A stretch of 64,000 nucleotides of DNA, taken from Cannabis sativa (Eukaryota > Streptophyta > Magnoliopsida > Rosales > Cannabaceae). Positions 10,154 through 22,193 of this stretch are shown one piece after another (the first letter of the stretch is position 1; each line of letters starts with the position of its first letter). The notes under the pieces were generated by a model, which did not search any database, was not told the DNA's origin, and saw nothing but the letters and a program-made list of their open reading frames with translations. The position numbers and the translations under genes are program-made. Location: contig NC_083604.1 of assembly GCF_029168945.1 (NCBI RefSeq), positions 73,176,211 through 73,240,210 on the forward strand, in the 5' to 3' direction.

Positions 10154-10652
10154 TGATGACATAACTCCTTAATCAGTTGCCATGTCAACATTACATGTGT
10201 AATTAATTTGAAAAATTAGTTTAATTTTTTTAATTTAATTTTACCTAATTTTTTTAATCATTAGTTTAATTTTAATTTAGGGATTTTTTTTAAAATGCCT
10301 ATTTTTATTTTTTAATGTTAAATTATATACATAGTGTTGATGTAGCAATTGATTAAACAACTATATCATCCTTTTGTTTTTCACATGTACAAAACTTATA
10401 AAAAAAATTAATTTAGAATATTGTGAATAGCTCTCGAAACAATTTATAACTCTAAAAATTTGAAGAGGAGAATAATACAAAAAATGCTAAATAGGTAAAA
10501 TAAAAGAATGATTAGAGAAGAAAGAAAAAGAGTTTAAAGAAATAAAAGCCCGCGTTTAAGAACTAAAAACTTGTCATCTTCTTCTCTCACCACAGTAAAA
10601 ATTCGCTTTTGCTTTTGTAGCTGTACTATATCACTACCACTACCAGACCCCT
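10154..10652. other. AT-rich upstream region of the PLC-X gene
   Basis: No repeat or element is delimited. The last 100 bp is less AT-rich and contains CT-rich leader-like sequence, so the promoter and transcription start of the gene at 10755 probably lie in this interval. No convincing TATA box was fixed. Confidence 0.35.
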
Positions 10653-10677
10653 TCTCTCTCTCTCTCTCTCTCTCTCT
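10653..10677 (+). repeat. (CT)12 microsatellite in the 5' leader
   Basis: A perfect CT run about 80-100 bp before the start codon at 10755. CT runs in this position are common in plant core promoters and leaders, and this one should be length-variable. Confidence 0.8.
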
Positions 10678-10754
10678 TGAACCCATAAAAAAAAAAAGCA
10701 GTGGTGGTTCTGCTTATCACGAGCTTCAGTTCAGCCACTGCTGCTTTTGATGCC

Positions 10755-13358
10755 ATGTTGCCGTGTTTGGTGGACCACCGTAGCTTATGCAACACCTTAC
10801 TTCTGTTGCTCTTCTTCTTCTTCTTTTCTGTTCTTGTTACTTCTTCCTCAGCTTGCTCCAGTGGCACTTGTCAGGTTTTACTTTGTATTTTCTCCTCTTA
10901 AACAACTCAAAGATCTAAGCTTTTCGGAATTTAAATCCGAATAAAACTTCGTTGTTTACAGGTTCTAGATGCTTGTACCGCGGCCGTGGACTGTTCCCCA
11001 GGTCTCTACTGTGGTAATTGTCCTTCTTCCGGTGCTACTCAGCCAATCTGCACCAGAGCTCAGGCAATCATTCCCACTACCATTGTAAGAGTTTGAATTT
11101 TGAAAATTAGGTTGGTGGGCTGTAATCATTTTGAGCTGAATTTCATGAAAATCATATGACTTTACTGCTTTTTGTTTTGAGATGTTGTAGATTAATGGGT
11201 TGCCGTTTAATAAGTACACATGGCTGGTGACCCATAATTCGTTCAGTAACGTGAATGCAGCTCCTGTAGCTGGTGCTCAGAGATTGACATTTTATAATCA
11301 AGAGGACACTGTGACCAACCAGTTGAATGTATGTGGTTTTTGTTCTTGTTCATTGCTTTTATTTCTTTCTTTCTTTCTAATTTTGTGATAGAATTAGATT
11401 AGAGACTCTGATGAGGTTTACCTGCCATTCCTTTCTTTAATTTTGTGCCTTGGAATCCAATTACAGTATTAGAGAATTATGCGTGTTAGTAATTGTTCTA
11501 AATAGACCCCTTTTGTCTAGTGTGTTTCTTACGTTTTTCTTTCTTTGTTTAATTGATTTCTGTTGTATTTTTTTTTTCCTTAGAATGGCGTGAGGGGACT
11601 GATGTTGGACATGTATGACTTCGAGAACGATATTTGGCTCTGCCATTCATTTAGGGGCCAATGTTTCAACTTCACTGCCTTTGTAATCTTTCTTCCCTTA
11701 TTTTCATTTTTTCTTAAGTTTGTAGTTTCTTATGAAGTAGCTTCTTATAAGTGTTCTGTTGTTATCTTCTCAGCAACCTGCAATAAATGTATTGAAGGAA
11801 GTGGAAGCATTTTTAAGTGCAAACCCGTCTGAGATTGTGACAATTATAATTGAGGATTATGTGCATACCACGAAAGGGTTGACAAATTTGTTTGCTATGG
11901 CTGGGTTGGACAAGTATTGGTATCCTGTGTCCAAGATGCCGAAAAAGGGTAAAGATTGGCCCACTGTGACCGAAATGGTGCAAGAGAATCACCGACTTCT
12001 TGTTTTCACTTCTGACTCCTCAAAGGAGGCAAAAGAAGGAATAGCATACCAGTGGAAATACTTTTTGGAAAATGAGTGTAAGTTGTATATCAGAGTCTTA
12101 GTCTATGACTTTGTACTGTTTTAGAATTTTCACCAATTATGACATCAATTTTCAGCTGGAGACCCTGGGGTAAAAGGCGCATGCCCAAATAGAAAAGAGT
12201 CGAAGGCATTGGACTCGAAAAGTGCAACTCTTTTCTTGCAGAATTATTTTCCTACATACCCAGTTGAAGCTGATGCCTGCAAAGAGAATTCAGGTCCACT
12301 TGCTGCAATGGTTGGTACCTGTTATAAAGCAGCAGGCAACTTAATGCCAACCTTTTTGGCAGTAAATTTTTACATGGTAATGATATTTTGTCTCACAATA
12401 TTTCTAAGAAAAAACAAGATTTAACTAAAATAGTTTCAATTATTGGTTATGCATTCTTTACTAAGGGTGAAATGATGTACTGCAGAGGAGTGATGGAGGA
12501 GGGGTCTTTGATATTATAGACAGAATGAATGGCCTGACATTGTGCGGATGTAATACTGTCACTGCTTGCCAGGTATCTCCATAAGTCCATATCACTTCTA
12601 TCTACTTTTAGTTGGGTATTCATCATCCTTTTTTACCATCTTTTCATTCTTTTCTATTCCCACATTGGCAAATGGCCTAGATGCAGAACTGGTGGTCCAA
12701 ATTTCTTTTATTTTTCTTTCGAGTCAGTCTCCAAATGTTTTGGAATTATAGAAACTATAATACAGTTATTTTCCATTCCTTTGCCAACAACCTTATATAC
12801 GGCCTCATCATCTCGTTTAAGAGCTTCTCTGAAACTGGATTTGGAACTAAGGTCACCAGGAACTGAGTTACCATATTGGGTCCAGAAAACTGCACCCACC
12901 CAATTTATATTTTTCAAAGAAATTCAACATGTACTTTTAAACCCAAATTCTTGGCCTCTCATAAAATTACTTTGTTCCTTTCTTTCAATTTAAGAGGGTA
13001 ACTCTTTTTGAATTAAACTGCATTTTACTTAAGCATATACATCTATTTTCTGAACTGTCACTGTGTGAGATTATGCAACAATATATTATTTCAATATGCC
13101 TCGGACATATCTGTTTATGATTTTCTCTTACCATCTCCATTAAAAAGTCTCTAATTCCGAGTACATGTTTCTCAGGCTGGTGCACCTTTTGGGTCCTGCA
13201 AGAATGTAGCTGTTCCTAGTAGAAGTCCACCAACAACCACCAATGCAGGAAGCTTTACTGGATCTGTTCAGTTTACAAGATCTGCTTCAACTGTCAACTC
13301 TTCGAATCGCTTGTTTCTCTTCTTAGTATCATTCCCACTGTTGGCATTTTGGTTATGA
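10755..13358 (+). CDS. PI-PLC X-domain protein, secreted and probably GPI-anchored (At5g67130-like)
   Basis: Eight exons join into 424 residues: 10755-10874, 10962-11084, 11191-11328, 11584-11682, 11774-12077, 12156-12376, 12486-12572 and 13176-13358. All introns are GT-AG. The protein starts with a signal peptide (hydrophobic 15-30) and a Cys-rich segment (about 34-71). The phosphatidylinositol-specific phospholipase C X region follows, with the two histidines of the family at H96 (THNSFS) and H148 (WLCHSFRGQC). NGVRGLMLDMYDF, TIIIEDYVH and AVNFYMRSDGGGVF are further strong matches. A hydrophobic tail (LFLFLVSFPLLAFWL) after Ser/Asn residues fits a GPI signal, placing the product at the cell surface. 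Enzyme activity and substrate are not shown by sequence. An out-of-frame ATG at 10750 precedes the chosen start by 5 bases. The frame upstream of 10755 has no ATG. Confidence 0.93.
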
Positions 13359-14310
13359 CCACCACAGCCAATTAGCGTAAATCCTTGAGATGGTGGCTTA
13401 CTTACAGTGTTTTACACGTAAAAATCTAGTGTCATAGCAAACGGTTCTTAGTGTTATAAATTTGATTATAGAGGTAAAGCTTACCGAGATTTTAGTTAAG
13501 AGCAGAAGTGAGGATATGTGCGGCGCATGCATATGAAGTAGATAAGTTAGTGACCAAGAAAGACCCAGAAAGCACTGGTTTGGTTTCAGGTATACAGTAC
13601 ACTTCATTACAGTAAAGCACTTGTTTTTATGGAAGAAAATAGAAATATTGAGATTGAGATGCTGACATTTTACCTAGTGTTATAACAACACCCAATTCTG
13701 CCATCGTTTTTTTGATCATTTTATCTGTGCTGTGCTGTTGTTTTCTTTCAGGGCACAGATAGTGTGGGTAACCAGTCAGTAGCAGTCAAGCAAATCCATG
13801 GCACATCATATGTAAAAGTACTTGTGTGTTAAATAATAGGCTTTCTTATTTGTATTCTAACATTTTTAATGGGTGTTGTTTCTCATTTCTTACCTATAAC
13901 ATAGGTTATGTTATCTCATGTCTGCACTTTTGTTTTTAACAATGTGGATCACTATGAAGAGTTGAACAAATGATTTATTTGAGAATTGTGTTATGTAAAA
14001 CAAGAAAGACCATAAAGTTTTCATTTTGTGCTGTCCTTGGATCTCTTGTCTCAAAAAAGAAAGTAATGTATGAATCACAAGTAATTAATTACATAACAAT
14101 AATAACATATGAAGCTTTGTTCATAAATTCATAAAAGAATACACAAATTGCATGTGGACTATACAAAGACAGAGCTTCAATATGCACTCTGATATAATAT
14201 TTTTGTTATAAAATGTTGTTCTTAATGAAGATACACTTGCACCATACACCAAACCATTTTCAAAAACAATCACAAGAATTGGATACCTTCTTCTTCTCCT
14301 TCTTCTTTTT
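13359..14310. other. Convergent 3' regions of the PLC-X and F-box genes
   Basis: About 950 bp separates the two stop codons and should hold both 3' untranslated regions. A GT-AG pair at 13590-13751 (TTTCAG/GTATAC ... TTTCTTTCAG/GGCACAG) looks like an intron in the 3' untranslated region of the PLC-X gene. No transposon is visible, which is unusual for a stretch this long in this window. Confidence 0.4.
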
Positions 14311-15888
14311 TCATACAACAGCTTGTTGAATAGGAGGATTTCCAACATTTAAAAGCAGTCCTCGAGATTTGATCTGAAGAGCAGGACTAATAGTAAGCAA
14401 AGCAATGAAACAGTCTACAGGAACTCTGGTGCCCCATACATTGATCACCTCTAACTTTCTACATTTATTTACAAGACCAACAAGCCCATTCTCTGTTATA
14501 TGACGGCAGCTCCAAAGTACTATAGTCTGACCAAAAAGAAAGAACAGATAAAGAAAACATCGTTTATTATATATCACATTTGAGAGTTGCCCCCATCAAA
14601 ATTATTAAATAAAATCCCAAGTTGTTATGTAGTTTGGATAATCTACACACCTTTAGGTGTGAACAATTATCTGCAATGACAAACAGAGACTCATCTGTGA
14701 TAAATGTACCACCAATATTCAGATGCTGCAATGAATTAGCTCTTGATATCTGTTTAAAAAAACACATAAAGTCTATGGAGAAAATCATAACAAACATGTT
14801 ATATAGTCATATGAATATATTATGTGATTACGAGTGATGTGATTCCCATTTAATACTTGCCCACAGCCCACATGTTATACCTATAGTTTTTCTAGGCTAA
14901 AATTTAGCTTATTTGATCTGATCTGAAATGATGTTGAGCATAAGCAATATAGTACAATCAATCTTATTGAGAATAATTAAGGTTGAGGGAGAAAGTATCT
15001 AAATTTGAAAATGAAATCATACAGAACAAGGGCTGCTAATTGCTAATGCTTAAGAAACAATTTTCCACTCTTTCTTCTAAGATTTTTTTTTTTTTTTGAT
15101 CTCTCCTTTTAATAGAATAGTAACACTTAGAAATAAAATCAAATTGGCATTGCAAAATGAAAAAGGTTAATTCTTCTGAAACTAAAACTATTATTCTTAC
15201 CAAATGAGCAACACCTTTATCTGTGACTCCAGTCATACCCCATAAGGATATGGAGGTTAAATTACTGACACACTTCGCCAAAGATATTTGGTAAAGTCCA
15301 TTGTCAGAGATCTGACAACCCCAACGGCTTCTTGAACTGAAAAAAGAGAAATGATTAAGTTAAAAAAAAATAAGATTATTACCTAATTACAATATGAAAA
15401 GGGCTATAGAGATAAGAAGAGTACAAGTAATTTAAAGCACCAAATATGAAGAGAATTTAGATATACATACATATCAAGCTCTTTGAGGCTATAAGCATGG
15501 CGGACTAGACGAGCAGTAGAAACATCGTCCATTTTACAGCCAGCAAAGCTCAAATTGTGTCTTCCACCCAAAGACTGAGTAACCCCTTTTCTCCATTTCC
15601 GGCAAACACTGCTCACCCTGCACGTGTTAATATATGTTTTCATTTAACCAAAAATTTAACCAAACAACAAACTTTCCCACACAATTTCTCAGGAAACAAA
15701 CATACCCAGAAAGGAAAATAAATAAATACATCAAAAAAAAAAAAAACAGAGCTTTAGAAGCTGATTATTATGAAGATAAGAACAAAGCAAATTACGTACT
15801 GGGCCAAATCAGTAAAAGAAGTTATGAGAACAAAGATATGAGCTAACAAATCAATTGGCAACCGATCAATCTCAGCCTCAACCGCCAT
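14311..15888 (-). CDS. F-box/leucine-rich-repeat protein (At5g67140-like)
   Basis: Five exons on the minus strand (15888-15800, 15617-15471, 15336-15201, 14749-14651, 14526-14311) join into 228 residues; all introns are GT-AG. The N-terminus is an F-box (about residues 5-45: IDRLPIDLLAHIF, then VSSVCRKWRKGV), which would dock onto SKP1 in an SCF ubiquitin ligase. After it come leucine-rich repeats of the Cys-containing type (LSFAGCKMDD, LKELDISRSRW, LTSISLWGMTGVTDKGV, LQHLNIGGTFITDESL, LEVINVWGTRVP), which would bind the substrate. The short length and repeat spacing fit the small F-box protein At5g67140. Its target is unknown. The gene is convergent with the PLC-X gene, the same neighbour pair as in Arabidopsis. 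No damage is seen. Confidence 0.92.
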
Positions 15889-16384
15889 TACTTCCCAAAA
15901 CTCAAGCTTTTTTTTTTTCTTTTGATTGGTACAAAGGCTAGAGTTTCTTCTTATTATTTGTGGTACGTTGAAGAAAGAAAGGGTCGAAGTCGTAACATAG
16001 TAAAAAGAAAAAACTTGTTAAGTGATTACTTTATGGGATTCGAAAATATACTCATTATTATGGCAAACTATACAAAAAAATAATTGTGAAGAAAGAAGAG
16101 GATGTGGTCATGTCAAGGTCATCATTTCATAAAATGCCTTCATTTGGTAGCTCATTTTTGCTTTTTCTTTCTTTTTTTCTTAAAGAAAGATATTTGTGTG
16201 TTAACATGAGTTAGGTGTACTTTAGTTGTGGTAAGTTGGATTGAGTAGATGAGTTCATCCATGAGTTGAGTAATAATATTAATGGTTAATGGTTATATCA
16301 CGTGTTAACTAATTGAATAATAATAGTTTGTAGCTTAATATAAGTGTATAACAAAGATTCCAAACTTATCAATAGTAAAATTAA
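15889..16384. other. Upstream region of the F-box gene
   Basis: The leader and promoter of the minus-strand gene should lie just right of 15888. The remainder is AT-rich without a recognised element. Confidence 0.35.
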
Positions 16385-16568
16385 GAGAAATGATAAAGGG
16401 CACTAGTGATGTCTAGCATCTTCCTATGTGTCAATATCGCTATTAGTGTAACTAAATATCGAGTCTCATATAGTTTAATATAATAGTTTTTAGCGAGTAT
16501 CGCTAGCCAATCGCAACGCGACATGTCAAGAAGGTGCTAGACACCACTGGTACCTAACAGCAATGCTC
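16385..16568. mobile_element. Mutator-type MITE, copy 2
   Basis: Same family as 6225-6405, with a perfect 9-bp target duplication TAAAATTAA (16376-16384 and 16569-16577). It begins GAGAAATG, ends AATGCTC and carries the common block ATCGAGTCTCATATAGTTTA. 184 bp, non-coding. Confidence 0.82.
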
Positions 16569-16599
16569 TAAAATTAATTATATTCTAAATGCTTTTGCG

Positions 16600-17268
16600 T
16601 GGAAGATTTTAGCACTTGGTGTATTATTACTGCTAGTCTCATCTAGTGATCTGTCAGATGGAACATTTGTCCAGTTAATTCTCAAGTTAGTTATTTCAGT
16701 TAATTAATTTAGGTATTCCCTATTGTGAATATTGTCCCACATGGAATAAATAGTAAAATATTGAGTCATATATAAGAGCATGTGCTACTCGGCCACTTAT
16801 CACCAATTAGTTTTAAGATGGAATCTCATGATTCTCAACATCCCCTAATATAGTTGTCTATATAAGATTTTGTGTACTACTTCTTTAGGTGGTGATCTAA
16901 AGAGGAATTTAGATAATTATTACGTTTGGAATGAGTGAAGATAGTTGTTAAAGAGAATGTGTGTGTTTGATCACATCTCTCTCAAGTGAGTTTATTTGTA
17001 AGGTGCAAGAAGCACAAGACACCATTGTTGATGAGCTCAACTCTTGTATTCTCCTATGTATTTCTCCACTATTGAAGATCGAATAAAACTTGGCTAAAGG
17101 GCAGTTCCTCTCGCCATAAAAAGAGTGATGAACCTCGTTAAACCTTATCACTATTTCATTTAGTTTATTCCAAATTTATTTCTAGTTTATGTCATTGTTT
17201 GATTCAGCTATTCTAGTTCTTCAGTTCTTGTTTTGTTTTGATTCTTGATAGGTGTTAATTCACCACAA
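16600..17268 (+). mobile_element. 5' LTR of a degenerate copia element (left end approximate)
   Basis: The right end ...CACCACA at 17268 sits two bases before a tRNA-Met type primer-binding site, so this stretch should be the LTR. Several TG starts are possible between 16600 and 16740. No second LTR or target duplication was found. Confidence 0.55.
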
Positions 17269-17270
17269 CT

Positions 17271-17282
17271 GGTATCAGAGCT
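17271..17282 (+). other. Primer-binding site for initiator tRNA-Met
   Basis: TGGTATCAGAGC is the standard first-strand primer site of plant Ty1/copia elements. Confidence 0.85.
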
Positions 17283-17340
17283 TCACGTTTAGATCGAGAA
17301 TTCAAGAATCAAGTTTTGAAGTTTCAAGAACTCATTAAGA

Positions 17341-18460
17341 ATGGCTACTACCGGATATGAAGTAGACAAGTTTACAAGTCTTAATGACTTCAAGTTATGG
17401 AAGATTAAGATGAAAGCACTCCATGTGCATTAAGGACTTGTAAATGCGATCAGTGTGACTAGTTCTAAGGAAGAAGAAGATGTCAATAAGGTTTCTGAAG
17501 AGATCGAAGTGAAAGCACATAGTGCTATTCTTTTAAGTTTAGGAGATGAAGTCCTTAGGGAAGTTGTTGATGAAGAATCTGCCATGGGATTATGGAACAA
17601 GCTTGGATCTATTTACATGAAGAAATTTTTGGCCAATAAGCTCTACTTGAAGAAAAAAATTTACACAATGAAGATGGGTGAAACTAAAGAGCTTCGAAGG
17701 CATCTAGACAATTTCAATAAGATAATTCTGGACCTGAATAACATTGGGGTCAGAATTGAAGAAGAACAAGAAGATCAAGCAATACTTCTACTCAATTTAC
17801 TCCCTAAGGTATATGAACATTTTTTTGGTACAATACTTTATGGGAAAGATACACTAACTATGTCTAAGTTAAAGCAACCTTGAATTCGAAGGAAATCCAA
17901 AAGAAAGTTCATAAAAGACCCAAATCAAGTGGTGATGGTCTATTAATTCGTGGAAGAACAGAGCAGAAAGAATTCAAGAAACCCAATAATAGGTATAAGC
18001 CAAGGTCAAAATAAAAAACTCCAACTGGGAAGAAGCGTTATTACTGCAAGAAAGATGGACACTTTCGAGATGAATGACTGGCATTGAAGGCTAAATTGAA
18101 GAGACAACATGCAAGGGAAGAACAAGAACCAAGGAGAAGCTGATATTGAAGATGTATATGAATCTACAAGAGTTATAATTACATTTAGTTTAGAATCATA
18201 TGGAGAATGGATCTTGGACTCAAGCTGCTCACTTCACCAAACAAAAACTTGTTCTGCAACTACATTGAAAAATCATGTGGAAATGTGCTACTGGGAGACA
18301 AAAAGGCATGCTAGATTTAAGGAATTGACTCCATTAATTTGATGCTACATGATGGTATTACTCGAACTATCAAACGAGTTAGATATGTCCCCGATTTGAA
18401 AATAAGCCTTTTATCAAGCAAGTTAGGTATGTTTATAATTATGGCTATTTAGTCAAGATT
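17341..18460 (+). pseudogene. Broken Ty1/copia gag and start of protease
   Basis: After the primer site an ATG begins MATTGYEVDKFTSLNDFKLW, and a stop falls about 30 codons in. The frame resumes with a copia gag (UBN2-type) core, ESAMGLWNKLGSIYMKKFL and LLLNLLPKVYEHFFGTIL. It then shifts near 17880, giving a Lys-rich region with a zinc-knuckle remnant (YYCKKDGHFRDE) and a protease-like WILDSSCSLHQT. Stops and shifts interrupt all parts, and integrase and reverse transcriptase are missing. The same gag type appears inverted at 19759-20500. Confidence 0.85.
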
Positions 18461-18479
18461 GACAATGGTACACTCAAGA

Positions 18480-19075
18480 TTTCAAAGGGGTCACTAATCT
18501 CAAGATTTTAAACTTTAAGGGATCCCCTTTTAAAATTTTACAAAAGTTGCCAACTCGGTACTACATCCAATATTAAATTTGTAATCTCAAAAGCAACATA
18601 AAAATATGTTCTGACAACTCAGCCCTGCTAGTCGGATAAGCTGATATGTTCATTTTTTGAGGAAGACCTCCAACTCATGACCGCTCTAATTTGTTACTTC
18701 TCTTACCTACACCACAAAGCACCCGTGAGTCACAAAAATTCAGGAAGAAAACCAATAACACAAACATTACATATCAATAAATGAGTATAATCAAATAAAC
18801 ACATTCAACCAAAATCACATAAACATATACTTTATTCCATAAACAGCAAATTACCTTACACAATATGAAACAAACTAATACTGTTACCTTATAAACTAAC
18901 TATTTAACCTCGTTTCTTAATAAGACAACCAAATTCAATACCATTGTCTAACAAGACAACCGAATCCAATATCGATGTCTAATAAGACAACCGTTACATA
19001 TGAGACCTTTCAACAGTCTTAATTGGAGTAATAACTCTTTCTCATAAATGGTAATTACTGTATCATACATATATC
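18480..19075 (-). mobile_element. Possible LTR fragment of a retroelement (minus strand)
   Basis: The stretch joins the broken copia gag on the left and a copia-like LTR on the right but matches neither. Read on the minus strand it resembles the R/U5 part of a plant LTR (GCACGGGTGCTTTG-like and GAACATAT blocks, then TTGGCAACTTTTGTAAAATT). No ends are fixed and the identity is weak. Confidence 0.3.
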
Positions 19076-19758
19076 CATGCTTTGAGGTAAAATTGTACTT
19101 TTTCAATAATTAGTTTTGGCATTTAAATGGTTAGAATTGGAAAGTTGGCGTTTTTTAGAAAATAGAAATAAAAATTGTGAAAACTGCAAAAACCAAGTGG
19201 GGCCCATTACACACCTTGGCCGGCCACTTAAGCATGTTTTTCCAATTAATATTTTTATTATTTTAATGCCAAATAATTGCTAACCTAAACCTAGTAGTTG
19301 CCTATAAATAGAAAGTGATGGCTCAGTCAAATAACAAGTTTTCAATAAGTTTTCAACAAGCTTTCTCTCAGAAAATTACTTTTTCAGAAAACTGAGCCTT
19401 CCCTCTCTCTCTATAGCCGAACCAACCTTTCTCTCTTTTCCTCTTCTAAATTTCGAAACCCTCAGTGATAGAGTAGTGCCCACACACAGCAAGTGGTACC
19501 TCAATCATAGATTGGAAGACTGTGAAGGATCACACACAAAGAGAAGGACATTCGGGCTCAGATCTTGATAATATTCTGCGACAGAAAGGATACAAGGGTT
19601 AGAGATCTTAGTGGAAGGAGACATTATTCCGCTGCAACCAATGTAAGGTTTTCTTAACTTTATATGTGTTTATTTATCGTTTTAGAAAGTTCATATTTAG
19701 GGTGTTAAACAACATACTTGTGAGTAGATCTAAGATCCTGGTAAAATAAATTCCAACA
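19076..19758 (+). mobile_element. Copia-type LTR, possibly solo (left end approximate)
   Basis: It holds a TATA box CCTATAAATAG (about 19301), a CT-rich leader (CCTTCCCTCTCTCTCTATAG) and a terminal block GTAAAATAAATTCCAACA ending at 19758. This is the layout of a copia LTR. Immediately right lies the end of an inverted gag fragment instead of a primer site, so the LTR appears to have inserted into, or recombined with, that older element. Confidence 0.5.
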
Positions 19759-20500
19759 GTTTGACCTTTTGAATTTGTTCTTGACTAGTTTTTCTTGTAT
19801 CCATTAGAATTATTCTAATTTCCCTTCTGTTCTTTCTTGGGATATTTTTCTTTCATAATTAGTAAACCCTTTCCGCTACTTTCTCCTTTCTCACCACCTT
19901 TTTTCTTCTGAATTTCCTTGGAGTTAAAGACAACCTTCATTTCTGTCATGGTCAGGTTGTCCTTCCCACACAGAATTGTATCTACAAAATGTTCATACAT
20001 TTTAGGAAGTGAGCTGAGCTGGCATGGTCTTCATCATCAATCTTGACACCAAGATTGTTAAGATCCAATATGATCTTATTGAAATCATTTATTTCTCAGT
20101 TCTCTAGTTTCATCCATTCGAAGAGTGTATAATCTCTTCTTGAGATACAATTTATTGGCTAAGGATCTCTTCATATCAATGGAAGATATTTTGTTCCATA
20201 GCCCGAGTGCCTTTTCTTCATTAAACACTTTCCTTAGCACTTCATCTCTAAGACTAAGAAGAATGGAACTATGTTGGCTTAAACTTCTTCTTCTTGTCTT
20301 CTACTAGGTTCATGGCTTCCTCATCTTTAGCTTCATAGATTCCTCGATGCACAAGGAATACTCACATCTTTATTCTCCATAGTCTGAAGTCATTATTGCC
20401 ATTGAACTTGTCCACCTTGAATATTGAAGATTCCATCTGGTTCTTATAGTTCTTGATTGTTTGAATATGAATCTTGAAGGTTTGAATGCAAATCTTGAAA
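19759..20500 (-). pseudogene. Inverted Ty1/copia gag fragment
   Basis: On the minus strand the open part 20000-19815 reads MYEHFVDTILCGKDNLTM and then FNSKEIQKKKGGEKGES. This is the same gag segment as 17810-17900 (YEHFFGTILYGKDTLTM), so the two are related copies in opposite orientation. The upstream gag part toward 20500 is open only in pieces. Everything after the Lys-rich tail is lost. Confidence 0.8.
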
Positions 20501-20517
20501 CCTCTTCTTGGAATCTT

Positions 20518-20530
20518 GGCTCTGATACCA
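20518..20530 (-). other. Primer-binding site of the inverted copia copy
   Basis: The minus strand reads TGGTATCAGAGCC, the tRNA-Met primer site, between the LTR at 20533-21047 and the gag fragment. Confidence 0.85.
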
Positions 20531-20532
20531 TT

Positions 20533-21047
20533 TGTAGTGAATCAATCACTATAAAAAAATACTATTGTTATGAATTAACAGTGAAATAAGATCACATATG
20601 AATAATGAACACAAAATAAAATTAAAAACTTAAACCATAAAACATAAACTAGAGCAATCAACTTAGCTTGATTTGATGACAAAATTAATAGTTTTATTGA
20701 ATTGGATCAATAATGTAAAGTTGGAGTACACAACTCTACTATACAAGTTGCAAAGTGAAAAATTATATAATTCTCACTCTTATTTCTTCTAATCAAATAC
20801 ATGGAAGTAGTTGTACACCCCCCTCCTCTCTCTCAAAGTGTTTTCTTTAATAGAGAACACATCTAATTCTCGTTTAGAATTCTTTTGAGTTGATGTCGAG
20901 CCAATGGTGTGGAGTCTTGTATTTACAAGCATTGGTTTAGAGTTCATCTGAGATGAATAGAGACTAACTAACTTAACTAACACCTTGTCATACTAGATTT
21001 AGTAATACATTATGTGGACAATGAGTTAGTGAGCCAAATCCCAACCA
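20533..21047 (-). mobile_element. LTR of the inverted copia copy
   Basis: The minus strand begins TGGTTGGGATTTGGCTCAC and ends TGATTCACTACA next to the primer site, giving TG...CA ends and about 515 bp. The sequence before the end carries AATTCAATAAAACTATT, a likely polyadenylation region. The partner LTR is missing. Confidence 0.6.
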
Positions 21048-21525
21048 TGTCTTTAGTTAGTTATTTATTATTATTTTTTGGGGCTTATTTATTTTTACAC
21101 TTAAAAATAATTTTTTTTTATATTTTTACAAAATTCTACGTAGAAACCCCTATTGCAACTAGCGCTGCAACTTAAATTGTAACAAAAAATCGTATAAAAA
21201 CCCTATTGCAACTAGCGCTGCAACCACTTTAGAAACCCAAACCGTAAATTTAAAAAAAAAAACAGTATATGAGGTAATTCTCCTTATTTTTTTTATATAA
21301 AAAATCATGTTAAATTTTAATACGATGTTTGTTTTACTGTGTATTATAATAAAATTATGTTTGAATTAAGAGTTTTAACTTGTTTTGTGTATAACTTTAA
21401 GACACTGAACAATTCATTCTTTTTACCAAGATTTTAAACAATTTATCAATTATAATATTTGAAGTAAAATGTTATTGTAATATGCAAAATAAAATATACA
21501 TACAGACATGGTTAACTCAATTAGT
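21048..21525. other. AT-rich DNA with a short duplicated block
   Basis: CCCTATTGCAACTAGCGCTG occurs twice about 55 bp apart (near 21149 and 21203). No other feature is recognised. The block may be the relic of a transposon end. Confidence 0.4.
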
Positions 21526-22193
21526 ATTGTAAATATGGATTAGACTTTTCACACGATACGAAATTGGCATAAGTACGACTAGGCACAAAAAAATATGGGT
21601 TTGGGCACGACACCACACGATGTTACGAATCGAAATGACATGATATAAAAATATATCCTTAATCACAACACGACACGAGAAGCACGAAAAACACGACACA
21701 CGACAAGCTCGAAAAGCACGACACGACATATTAAAAAGCTAAATAATTTATTATTATTAAAATAAGATATGAATTTATCAATTATAAATAAGTTAAATAA
21801 TAATAAAACTTAAATATAATGTTGAATATTATAATTTTATAATTAAAAATATTAAAACATACAAAATTAAGATTATATATTAATTTATTTATAGGATGTG
21901 ATATAAAATTTAAGTATTTATAAATAAATATTTAAATTCTAATGTTTTTAATAATTTTTTTATATGATTATCTGTAAAATATTACTCAAAAGTTATATAA
22001 ATATAACTAAAGTTTTGATATATATATATATATAATTTAGTAATTATAAAAAAAAATATGAAAAAAATAAAGTACGAATTTAAGCATGAATATAAAAACA
22101 GACTGATATGTTTAAGAAATACGGGCTGACATGGTACGAAAATACTGGGTCTACTAGCCATATCAGACTTACCTTTTAAAAATATTGACATGA
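21526..22193 (+). mobile_element. End fragment of a CACGACACGAC-rich, hAT-like repeat
   Basis: Starting near TTGTAAATATGG, the segment has clustered CACGACACGA, AGCACGA and GGCACGA subterminal motifs, a TATATCCTTAA block and a CACGACACGACATATTAAAA block. It then becomes AT-rich. The same order of blocks occurs inverted at 43147-43390. It is interrupted at 22194 by an LTR element and resumes at 26814 (TATAATGCGAC...TGTGTCGT). Confidence 0.55.
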
